Shown here: piece by piece, positions 15,797-22,048 of the stretch
Layout: each line of letters opens with the position of its first letter
How positions within the stretch are numbered: the stretch's first letter is position 1
The notes under the pieces: model-generated
Database searches by the model: none
What the model was told of the DNA's origin: nothing
The model's input: the letters and a program-made list of their open reading frames with translations, nothing else
Translations under genes and position numbers: made by a program
DNA from: an uncultured Bacilli bacterium
Lineage (GTDB): Bacteria > Bacillota_I > Bacilli_A > RF39 > UBA660
Direction of reading: 5' to 3'
Assembly (NCBI GenBank): GCA_944329375.1
Contig: CALVIB010000006.1
Span: 1 to 51,154 of the forward strand
Length of the DNA: 51,154 nt

Positions 15797-16466
15797 ATTC
15801 TGCTTTACCAATTATTTCATAATCAGCACTTAAGTTAAATGTATGATATGGTTCATAATTGTTTTCTTCATTATAAACAGGAATCATAACATAATATATA
15901 ATTTCACGATCATCATTTTCATCATCTTCAACTATAAAAGGTGGCTCTTGGTCCTCATAGATTCTTACTATTTCTGCATCATGTCCTTTTCTTCTAATTA
16001 AGTAATCGCAATCATAATCTGAAACAAAGCTTGTAAGTTTAAAAGAAACAGGTTCACCTTTAGCATAACGAGGTTGCATAGGATTACATTCATGAGTAAT
16101 TGTTAATCCATAATGATTAGGTACTTGTTTTACATGTTGAATAACTCCCCAACCAGAGAAAAATTCGTCAGATGCTTGTTCTAATGTATAGCCATCAGGT
16201 ATTTTAGTTACAAAAGGATATTTATATACCAATACTTCAGCATTTGGATCCTCTAATAATCTGGATGAAGTTGTATTAAAGTAATTAGCAACTATTTCCA
16301 TTTTATCTGCACGTGGTAACATTGTACCTTTTAACCATTCACATATCGTAGAATATTTAATATTAATATCTTCAGATAATTTCTTTCTGCTAACATTTCT
16401 TAATTCCATGTATCTTTTAAGATTAGTAGCAAAACAAATTTTAGGATCAGTATTTTTATTATTCAT
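15795..16466 (-). CDS. CI-like repressor: XRE helix-turn-helix plus degenerate S24-like domain
   Basis: A 223-aa protein. Residues about 12-60 form an XRE helix-turn-helix (LKRYMELRNVSRKKLSEDI, then YSTICEWLKGTMLPRADK). The C-terminal half has the fold pattern of LexA/CI S24 domains, with GLTITHECNPMQPRYAKGE aligned to the active-site segment. The position of the nucleophile Ser (usually DSM) reads NPM, so self-cleavage looks impossible. It is transcribed from its own consensus promoter (16487-16515), divergent from the early operon, with repeated TTACA/TGTAA sites between. Expected to maintain the integrated state. Induction would then need an antirepressor or the small RNA rather than RecA. 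Confidence 0.88.
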   Translation of the reverse strand: MNNKNTDPKICFATNLKRYMELRNVSRKKLSEDINIKYSTICEWLKGTMLPRADKMEIVANYFNTTSSRLLEDPNAEVLVYKYPFVTKIPDGYTLEQASDEFFSGWGVIQHVKQVPNHYGLTITHECNPMQPRYAKGEPVSFKLTSFVSDYDCDYLIRRKGHDAEIVRIYEDQEPPFIVEDDENDDREIIYYVMIPVYNEENNYEPYHTFNLSADYEIIGKAE

Positions 16467-16486
16467 TACTTATCACCTCTGTTACC

Positions 16487-16515
16487 AATATACACCGATA
16501 TTTCCCTAAAGTCAA
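16487..16515 (-). promoter_or_regulatory. Repressor promoter
   Basis: On the minus strand: TTGACT (complement of 16510-16515), 17-bp spacer, TATATT (complement of 16487-16492). AGAGGTGA precedes the repressor ATG at 16466. Confidence 0.8.
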
Positions 16516-16521
16516 CTAAAA

Positions 16522-16594
16522 TTACATTTAAACTGTAAAAAATAAATTAAATTTATCAAAAACTATTTACAATATTCCATTTAAAATGTAAAAT
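16522..16594. promoter_or_regulatory. Operator region and early (divergent) promoter
   Basis: TTACA-N7-TGTAA at 16522-16538 lies just upstream of the repressor -35. The early promoter TTTACA (16566-16571), 17-bp spacer, TAAAAT (16589-16594) carries the same TTACA at its -35 and TGTAA at its -10. These shared half-sites are the probable binding sites of the CI-like repressor. Confidence 0.65.
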
Positions 16595-16629
16595 GTAGTT
16601 ATTAAAGGTAGAAAGTAGGTGGTTTATAT

Positions 16630-16659
16630 ATGATTATTTCCAATATAAATTGTAATTAG
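16630..16659 (+). CDS. Candidate 9-aa leader peptide of the early operon
   Basis: ATG at 16630, nine codons (MIISNINCN), TAG at 16657-16659. AGGTGG lies 7 bases before the ATG, a well-spaced ribosome-binding site. The stop is immediately followed by the right arm of the inverted repeat (16660). Ribosomes terminating here would compete with the antisense RNA for the leader. The peptide is too short to judge by composition; spacing and position are the evidence. Confidence 0.45.
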   Translation: MIISNINCN

Positions 16660-16694
16660 AAGTCTAGCAAAGTTTAAACACTATTAAATAATAA
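16660..16694 (+). repeat. Right arm of the 35-bp inverted repeat, in the early-operon leader
   Basis: Complementary (33/35) to 15714-15748 within small RNA C. It occupies the untranslated leader between the mini-ORF stop (16659) and the Shine-Dalgarno AAGGAG of the next gene (16693-16698), overlapping the first bases of that site. Confidence 0.92.
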
Positions 16695-16708
16695 GGAGAG
16701 TGATAAAT

Positions 16709-16966
16709 ATGAACAGTGAAAAACTATCTGCTGAACAATTATTACAAGTAGTATCAAGCCAATGGGCATCAGCGACTGATATTATGAAAATAGGCAGTGT
16801 TGGAAGAAATAAAGCATATGCCATTAGAAGTGAAATAGCCATATCCTTATATGGAGATGATTCTAAAGTTCGTAATAGAGGTTTGGTGCCTATGGTTGAA
16901 GTTTTAAAATATTTCAATATAGATATTAATTATCTAAAAGAGGTTTCCGTTTATGAGAAACAATAA
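16709..16966 (+). CDS. Small DNA-binding protein, excisionase/early-regulator type
   Basis: An 85-aa basic protein with a helix-turn-helix-like core (WASATDIMKIGSVGRNKAYA) and a second motif NRGLVPMVEVLKYF, the pattern seen in small ICE/phage accessory proteins such as DUF3173 or excisionases. ATG 16709 is chosen because AAGGAG lies at 16693-16698; the in-frame GTG at 16700 is too close. First gene of the early operon, directly controlled by the leader carrying the inverted repeat. A role in excision or in activating replication is inferred from position and fold only. Confidence 0.7.
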   Translation: MNSEKLSAEQLLQVVSSQWASATDIMKIGSVGRNKAYAIRSEIAISLYGDDSKVRNRGLVPMVEVLKYFNIDINYLKEVSVYEKQ

Positions 16967-17004
16967 TTGCAGTTTTATTTCATCTATATCAAAAGGAAAT
17001 AATT

Positions 17005-17874
17005 GTGGCTCAAAAAAGAATGTTTGATAAGGTTGTTACAACAAGTGACGACTTTTTAGAACTATCTGCTGAAGCTCAATGCTTATATTTTCATATGGGT
17101 ATGTTAGCAGATGATGATGGGCTAGCTAAAAATTATAGATCTTATATGAAGCTCATTGGAGCAACTGATGAAGATCTGCAATCTTTAATAGACAAATCTT
17201 TTATTTATAAATTTGATTCTGATGTGATCGCCATAAAACATTGGAAAATAAATAATACTGTTAGAAGCGATAGATATAGGCCTACTATTTTTCAAAATGA
17301 ATTTAGTAGGTTAGATATTGCTGAAAATAATGAATATATTATATTGGATACCAATGGTATACCAGATGGAAACCAAATAGATACCAAGAATAGTATAGAT
17401 AAGAATAGTATAGATAAGAATAGTAAAGATAAGTTAAGTAAAGAAAAGAATAGTTTAGAAAAGAAAAGAGAAGAAAAGAATAATATAGTGGAGAAGAGAG
17501 AAGATATAACTATCCTGTCTGGCAATGATGTTGTCGTAAAAGATGTTATTGATTATTTAAATAAGAAAATTAATTCTTCATACAATTGGGAAAACGAAAA
17601 GATAAAAGGACTTATTAATAATTGGATAGAAAATGGATACAAGATACTCGACTTTCAAATAGTTATTGATAAGAAGTTTGATGAATGGAAAGATACTAAA
17701 ATGGTAGTTCATTTAAATCCATACACATTATTTGGAGATAAATTTGAGAACTATTATAATCAGCCTGTAAAAAAGAAAACATTAAATGATATTTCTATGA
17801 AAGAATTAGAGGAAATGATTGAAGCAAGACAAAATGGAGAAGAAAATGAAAATGACCCATTTAGCTTTTATTAA
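17005..17874 (+). CDS. Phage-type replication initiator (DnaD-like N-terminus, phage C-terminal domain)
   Basis: A 289-aa replication protein. The N-terminal part (about 1-115; FDKVVTTSDDFLELSAEAQ, then LADDDGLAKN) is the winged-helix replisome-organiser module of Gram-positive phages. The C-terminal part (about 175-255; VIDYLNKKINSSYNWENEKI, ending NPYTLFGDKFENY) matches the conserved phage C-terminal domain found behind such modules. Between them is a Lys/Asp/Asn linker built of 5-residue repeats from seven 15-bp DNA units (17386-17490), a likely origin. GTG start after AAAAGGA. It gives the element autonomous replication. Confidence 0.88.
   Translation: MAQKRMFDKVVTTSDDFLELSAEAQCLYFHMGMLADDDGLAKNYRSYMKLIGATDEDLQSLIDKSFIYKFDSDVIAIKHWKINNTVRSDRYRPTIFQNEFSRLDIAENNEYIILDTNGIPDGNQIDTKNSIDKNSIDKNSKDKLSKEKNSLEKKREEKNNIVEKREDITILSGNDVVVKDVIDYLNKKINSSYNWENEKIKGLINNWIENGYKILDFQIVIDKKFDEWKDTKMVVHLNPYTLFGDKFENYYNQPVKKKTLNDISMKELEEMIEARQNGEENENDPFSFY
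17386..17490 (+). repeat. Seven 15-bp iteron-like repeats inside the replication gene
   Basis: Consecutive 15-bp units based on AAGAATAGTATAGAT: two exact copies (17386-17415), a third with one change, then four more diverged copies to 17490. They encode KNSID-like pentads in the linker of the initiator protein. In several phages the replication origin lies in the linker-coding part of the initiator gene, so these may be the initiator's binding sites. Confidence 0.75.
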
Positions 17875-18292
17875 GTGTATGAAATATCTAAATGCTTGTT
17901 ATTCTAAGAATATGGATCAAGAACAATTAGAAAGCTGGTTTGAATATTTTAGTGGTGTTTCTTATTCAACATTAAATAATGCAATAAAGGAAATAGTATC
18001 AGAATCAAAATACTTTCCTACAATTTCACAACTAAAAGATAAGTGCAAAGAAGTAAATAAAAAGTATATTATTTTGATTATAGATAAAATGAAAGAAAGT
18101 GGATACTTTAAAAAAGGAGTAGAGGAATTGACTGATTCTCATGCTAGTAATAGTTATTTTAAAACTCTTATGTGGTTAGAAGAGGAAAATCTACCAGAAT
18201 TTGTAGAAAACGATATTAAAGAATTTATTAAACAAAATAAACAACTAAACCAAAAGGACAAAAAAATATTAAGCAATGTTAAAAACTTGTAG
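17846..18292 (+). CDS. Helicase-loader-like protein (G39P family resemblance)
   Basis: A 148-aa helical protein. The N-terminal region (about 1-65; LESWFEYFSGVSYSTLNNAI, then ESKYFPTISQLKDKCKEV) has the spacing of the phage SPP1 G39P family, which brings the replicative helicase to the initiator-bound origin. ATG 17846 (or 17852) follows GGAGAAG and overlaps the initiator gene by 29 bp, as expected for a coupled replication operon. The remainder is a Lys-rich helical tail without a known domain. Assignment rests on pattern and context. Confidence 0.65.
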   Translation: MKMTHLAFIKCMKYLNACYSKNMDQEQLESWFEYFSGVSYSTLNNAIKEIVSESKYFPTISQLKDKCKEVNKKYIILIIDKMKESGYFKKGVEELTDSHASNSYFKTLMWLEEENLPEFVENDIKEFIKQNKQLNQKDKKILSNVKNL

Positions 18293-18644
18293 TATATGTG
18301 GGAAGATACATGATTTTAATATCGTTTGTAAAAGACCATATAGGTATAAAAAGAGTAGTAAGAGTGATAGATTCAGGAGTACATATGAATGGAAACAAAA
18401 AAGAGAAGAGGTTAAGAAAAGAGATGAGTATTTATGTCAGGCGTGTATAAATGGATATGAGGGATCACCATTTTTATTTAATTATAAAGACTTACAAGTA
18501 CATCATATAGTATCCATAGATGAAGATTATTCTAAACGATTAGATAGTACAAATCTAATAACATTATGTCCTATGCATCATAAAAGAGCTGAACAGGGAA
18601 TAATAACTAAAGAAGAATTATTAAAGATGATTGAAAAACAATAG
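18276..18644 (+). CDS. HNH endonuclease, phage packaging type
   Basis: A 122-aa HNH nuclease. An N-terminal zinc-like CSICGKIHDF lies at residues 5-14, a second Cys pair CQAC near 54-57, and the HNH core LQVHHIVSIDEDYS with NLITLCPMHHKRAE at about 70-105. Such proteins lie next to cos and the terminase genes in many siphophages and help cleave cos. Here nothing of a terminase follows, only a C-run (CCCCCC, 18650-18655) and a terminator. Overlaps the loader-like gene by 17 bp. Either the last packaging gene of a shrunken prophage or a helper-dependent packaging function of a satellite. Confidence 0.88.
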   Translation: MLKTCSICGKIHDFNIVCKRPYRYKKSSKSDRFRSTYEWKQKREEVKKRDEYLCQACINGYEGSPFLFNYKDLQVHHIVSIDEDYSKRLDSTNLITLCPMHHKRAEQGIITKEELLKMIEKQ

Positions 18645-18774
18645 ATATCCCCCCTAGGGTAGTGATAGTGAAAATTTATTTTTTTCTCCACCCACAGCCC
18701 ACTCAAATTCACACAATTTTAAGTTTTCCGTGAGTTTTTTGGAAAATAGAGTATTTGATAAAGATGAAATAATT
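18645..18774 (+). other. Possible cos-like region behind the HNH gene
   Basis: ATATCCCCCCTAGGGTAGTG directly follows the HNH stop and is unusually C/G-rich for this genome; a second C-rich patch (CTCCACCCACAGCCCACTC) follows near 18690. In HNH-encoding phages cos lies right after this gene. No cleavage site can be proven from sequence alone. Confidence 0.35.
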
Positions 18775-18796
18775 GGCTCGAATATGAGCCTTTTTT
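18775..18796 (+). terminator. Terminator of the early/replication operon
   Basis: GGCTC-GAATAT-GAGCC (18775-18790) followed by TTTTTT (18791-18796). It ends the run of plus-strand genes from 16709 to 18644. Confidence 0.85.
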
Positions 18797-18804
18797 AGTG
18801 CAAT

Positions 18805-18830
18805 AAAAAAGCATTAGCAAATACTAATAC
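18805..18830 (-). terminator. Minus-strand terminator of the frameshifted hypothetical gene
   Basis: GTATTAG and CTAATGC on the minus strand (18830-18811) form a 7-bp stem with a short loop, followed by a T run (complement of 18805-18810). It overlaps the restored stop codon at 18824-18826. Confidence 0.6.
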
Positions 18831-19146
18831 TTGATTATTTTAAAATCTAAAGGATCTTCGTTAATTATTTCTAATGAGTATTTTAACTTAAGCAATTTAA
18901 TGACTTCATCTTTAGTTTTTTATAATTTTTGCATATCAGATTAAAAGTATCAAATGCAGAATTAAAATGTTGTTTAAAAGTCGCTTCCCACATAGCATTT
19001 CTATAGAATGAACTGGCAATATAAAATGCTATAACTTCGGGAACAACATATTTTTCTAGATAACTATCATAGTTTTCATAAAAAGGATCAATGATCTTTT
19101 CACATTCTTCATCACTTATATCTTCATCAGTACATTTTCTTAGCAT
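18824..19146 (-). pseudogene. Hypothetical protein with a homopolymer frameshift
   Basis: From ATG 19146 (behind GGAGG) the frame encodes an acidic helical protein beginning MLRKCTDEDISDEECEKI. It runs into a stop at 18883 after an A6 run (plus-strand T6 at about 18916-18921). With one more A the reading continues as KTKDEVIKLLKLKYSLEIIN and reaches a stop at 18824, exactly at the terminator. I therefore read it as a gene of about 107 codons broken by a single-base loss, or a sequencing error. Family not recognised. It is convergent with the replication operon and may be a cargo gene. Confidence 0.7.
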
Positions 19147-19242
19147 AAACACCTCCGTGTAGTATATATCACTTATTATTAAAAAAATGTCAAATAAAAA
19201 AGGAAATATGCAAAAAAAAGATAATAATATTAGTAGAGGTAG

Positions 19243-19272
19243 TTGAAATGTGCTAAGAATTTATGATATAAT
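19243..19272 (+). promoter_or_regulatory. Promoter of the restriction-modification operon
   Basis: TTGAAA (19243-19248), 18-bp spacer, TATAAT (19267-19272) with an extended TG. It precedes the XRE controller gene at 19311. Confidence 0.7.
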
Positions 19273-19310
19273 ATAAACATGTAAGCAGATATGTTGATAG
19301 AGGTGTTAAT

Positions 19311-19655
19311 ATGAATAATAAATTGGGTAATTATATTGTAAATTTAAGAAATAAAAAGATGAATAAAATATCATCTCGACAAGTAGCAAAATTGCTGGAT
19401 ATTACACCACAATATATGTGTGATATTGAAAATGGTAGCAGAATTCCTTCGGCACAATTATTAGATAAAATAGTAAAAGTATTTAAGTTAAAGGATGAAG
19501 AGAAAAATAAATTATATGACTATGCAGCAACATCATCTAAGAATAATAAAGTCCCTGCAGATATAGCAAACTTTATCATTAATAATGACGAGGCTAAAAT
19601 TGTTATAAGACAAATGATGAATGAACAAAATATGGGGGGAGGTATAAATTTATGA
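19311..19655 (+). CDS. XRE-family controller of the restriction-modification locus
   Basis: A 114-aa protein with an XRE helix-turn-helix in residues 5-62 (ISSRQVAKLLDITPQYMCDI, then ENGSRIPSAQ) and a helical tail. Its stop overlaps the methyltransferase start by 4 bp, behind a GGGGGAGGT ribosome-binding site, so it is expressed with the methyltransferases. This arrangement suggests a controller protein that times methyltransferase and nuclease expression after entry into a new host. Canonical C-proteins are shorter (about 80 aa), and I see no obvious C-box. It could equally be an ordinary repressor. Confidence 0.8.
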   Translation: MNNKLGNYIVNLRNKKMNKISSRQVAKLLDITPQYMCDIENGSRIPSAQLLDKIVKVFKLKDEEKNKLYDYAATSSKNNKVPADIANFIINNDEAKIVIRQMMNEQNMGGGINL

Positions 19656-20644
19656 AAAAATATACATACATTGATTTATTTGCAGGAGCGGGTGGATTAT
19701 CGTTAGGATTTGATAATGCAGGATTTAAAAATTTATTTTCTGTAGAATTTGACAAAACTTATGCAAATACATATATGAAAAATTTTCCAGATCATAATAT
19801 GATAGTTGATGATATAAAAAATATAGATGACAAAAAAATAGAAAGTTTAGTTGGAAAGAATAAAGTTGATATTATAATTGGAGGTCCACCATGTCAAGGA
19901 TTTTCAATAGCAGGAAATATAGGTAGAAATTTTATTGATGATGATAGAAATAGACTTTTTAAAGAGTTTGTTAGGTTTGTAAAATTATTGCAACCAAGAA
20001 TGTTTATTATGGAAAATGTTGCTGCAATGGAAAGACATAATAAAGGAAAAACTATTAAAGAGATATCTGAAGAATTCAAAAAATGTGGTTATGACATAAA
20101 ACATAAAGTATTGCTTGCTTCAGATTATTCAGTGCCTCAAGAAAGAAGAAGAATATTTATTGTTGGAACAAAAAAAGATAATTCATTCCAATTTCCAAAA
20201 AAATGTAGTAAAATAGTAACTATAAAGGATGCTATAGATGATTTACCTAGGTTGGAAAGTGGAGAAATTAGTGATATTCCAAACCATGTTGCAATGAAAC
20301 ACTCTAAACAGATGTTAGAAAAAATGAGTTATATTAAAGATGGTGGAAATAGAATGGATATACCAGAAGATTTAAGACCTAAATCAGGAGATCCAAGAAA
20401 ATATATTAGATATGATAGTAAAAAGCCATCATATTGTGTAACTGGCGATATGAGAAAAATATTCCACTATTCTCAAAATAGGGCCCTAACATGTAGAGAA
20501 TTAGCTCGTATACAAACTTTCCCAGATACATTTATCTTCTATGGTAATTCTGGCCAAATTCAGCAACAAATTGGTAATGCTGTTCCACCATTGCTTGCTG
20601 AGAAGATGGCTATACAGGCAAAGGAGGTATTAGATAATGAGTAA
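19652..20644 (+). CDS. DNA (cytosine-5) methyltransferase
   Basis: A 330-aa C5 methyltransferase with motifs in standard order: motif I DLFAGAGGLSLGF (about 9-21), motif IV GGPPCQGFS with the catalytic Cys near residue 80, motif VI MENVAAME, motif VIII QERRRIFIVG, target-recognition region about 180-265, then motif IX RELARIQTFPDTF and motif X GNAVPPLLAEKMA. Complete and presumably active. It overlaps the following adenine methyltransferase by 8 bp. Pairing with an adenine methyltransferase suggests protection of the two strands of one asymmetric site, as in the HphI system. Recognition sequence cannot be read. Confidence 0.95.
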   Translation: MKKYTYIDLFAGAGGLSLGFDNAGFKNLFSVEFDKTYANTYMKNFPDHNMIVDDIKNIDDKKIESLVGKNKVDIIIGGPPCQGFSIAGNIGRNFIDDDRNRLFKEFVRFVKLLQPRMFIMENVAAMERHNKGKTIKEISEEFKKCGYDIKHKVLLASDYSVPQERRRIFIVGTKKDNSFQFPKKCSKIVTIKDAIDDLPRLESGEISDIPNHVAMKHSKQMLEKMSYIKDGGNRMDIPEDLRPKSGDPRKYIRYDSKKPSYCVTGDMRKIFHYSQNRALTCRELARIQTFPDTFIFYGNSGQIQQQIGNAVPPLLAEKMAIQAKEVLDNE

Positions 20645-21659
20645 GTATCCAAAAATTAATTACATTGGTAATAAAGCAAAATTAGTTGATTGGATAATAG
20701 AAAATCTTCCTTTGAAACGTGGAAAAGTATTGGATATATTTTCTGGCGGAAGTTCTGTATCATATGCATTAAAAGAAAATAATTATGAAGTAATATCTAA
20801 TGATGTTTTATACTCAAATTATGTAATTAGTAAGGCTATAATTGAAAATAGCTCCTTAAAATTAAATAATGAAATTATTGAAAAAGATATACCGACAAAT
20901 CTTATAGAGAAAAAATATGAGAAAATAAAGTTTTTATCTAATAGATTATATTTTGATGATGAAGTAAAAGAATTAGCAAAACTAATATGTATTTCTGAAT
21001 CTTTAGATGGTTATGAAAAATATATGTTTCTAGCTTTATTGCGAAGAGCAATGATAAGAAAATTACCATATTCAAGAATGAATGTGCCATGGAATCAAAT
21101 AGTTAAACTTCGTGATGAAGATTATAGTTATATGAAATATAAAAGAAAAAGAGCATATCATAATCTATCATTCAAACAACATATGTTTGATAACTTAAAT
21201 AATTATAATGAATCTGTATTTGACAATGGTAAAAATAATTTATCATATAATTTAGATTCATTTGAAATGTTAAAGAAAGTTAAAGATCCATTAGATATTA
21301 TTTATATGGATCCTCCATATCCTAAGACGATGAATAAATATGGAGAATTTTATGGACTTTTTGATACTGTATTTGAAGAAGAAAAAGAATATATAGATTT
21401 CTCAGCAAATGATAAGTTCATGCAAAACATGGAAAAGCTAGTTCAGAAGTGTATTAATAAAACAAAATACATAGTTATTAGTCTTAATAATAAGACATCT
21501 CCAAGTGCAGAAGAACTAAAGCAAATGTTAGAAAAATATGGTAATGTTTCAATCAAATATAAAGATTTTCAATATAAAGTTACTGGAAAAGAAAATAAAA
21601 ATACAACGGTTGAAATACTAATTATTGTTAAACTAAAAAACGAGAATAATTTGAAGTGA
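20637..21659 (+). CDS. DNA N6-adenine methyltransferase, D12 class
   Basis: A 340-aa Dam-like enzyme. An N-terminal SAM-binding segment YPKINYIGNKAKLVDWI with DIFSGGSSVSYAL (about residues 4-48) is followed by the catalytic DPPYPKTMNKYG near 225. Class alpha (D12) order: SAM motif before DPPY. The stop codon TGA (21657-21659) lies inside the left end of the IS3 element that begins at 21652. The last two residues therefore come from the insertion, and the original C-terminus may be slightly altered. Coupled to the C5 methyltransferase; both modify the host against the nuclease encoded beyond the IS. Confidence 0.93.
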   Translation: MSKYPKINYIGNKAKLVDWIIENLPLKRGKVLDIFSGGSSVSYALKENNYEVISNDVLYSNYVISKAIIENSSLKLNNEIIEKDIPTNLIEKKYEKIKFLSNRLYFDDEVKELAKLICISESLDGYEKYMFLALLRRAMIRKLPYSRMNVPWNQIVKLRDEDYSYMKYKRKRAYHNLSFKQHMFDNLNNYNESVFDNGKNNLSYNLDSFEMLKKVKDPLDIIYMDPPYPKTMNKYGEFYGLFDTVFEEEKEYIDFSANDKFMQNMEKLVQKCINKTKYIVISLNNKTSPSAEELKQMLEKYGNVSIKYKDFQYKVTGKENKNTTVEILIIVKLKNENNLK

Positions 21660-21734
21660 ACCCCATTTTTGACACTTTGAAAAAAGAGAATAATAATATA
21701 AAATAGTATCTCAAAGAAAGGAGATACTATTTTT

Positions 21735-22007
21735 ATGGGTAAACATTATTCTAAAGAACTAAAGGAAGAAGTTGTAAAAAAATACCTTAATGGTGAAGGT
21801 ACCTTAAATTCATTACAAAAAGAATATAATATTTCTCTTAAAACAATATATCATTGGTTAGAAAAAGAAAGATTATATCATACACAAGAAAATGATATTC
21901 ATCATAAAAGAGGTAGAACTAAAGAAGAAAATATTGACTACAAAGAAAGATATGAAATATTAAAAAAATACCAAGCCTTCCTAAAGGCACAACGAGAGAG
22001 AAAGTAA
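21735..22007 (+). CDS. IS3-family transposase OrfA
   Basis: A 90-aa helix-turn-helix protein (YSKELKEEVVKKYLNGEGTL, then KEYNISLKTIYHWLEK) that binds the transposon ends; the tail is a leucine-zipper-like helix. It ends QRERK-stop. The orfB frame is -1, and slipping back one base at the final AAAG joins it to VTFINLYINRYKLSNMC, the usual OrfAB fusion point. AAAGGAGATACT precedes the ATG. Confidence 0.9.
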   Translation: MGKHYSKELKEEVVKKYLNGEGTLNSLQKEYNISLKTIYHWLEKERLYHTQENDIHHKRGRTKEENIDYKERYEILKKYQAFLKAQRERK

Positions 22008-22048
22008 CTTTTATTAATTTATATATTAATAGGTATAAACTTTCTAAT

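Noticed and set aside
15714-16694. Invertible DNA switch between the 35-bp inverted repeats
   Set aside because: The flanking promoters, leader and terminator make sense in the present orientation, and no invertase lies nearby. Inversion by the integrase cannot be fully excluded, but RNA-RNA pairing explains the repeat better.
17386-17490. CRISPR array
   Set aside because: The 15-bp units are directly adjacent without spacers, lie in frame inside a replication gene and encode its linker; no cas genes are present.
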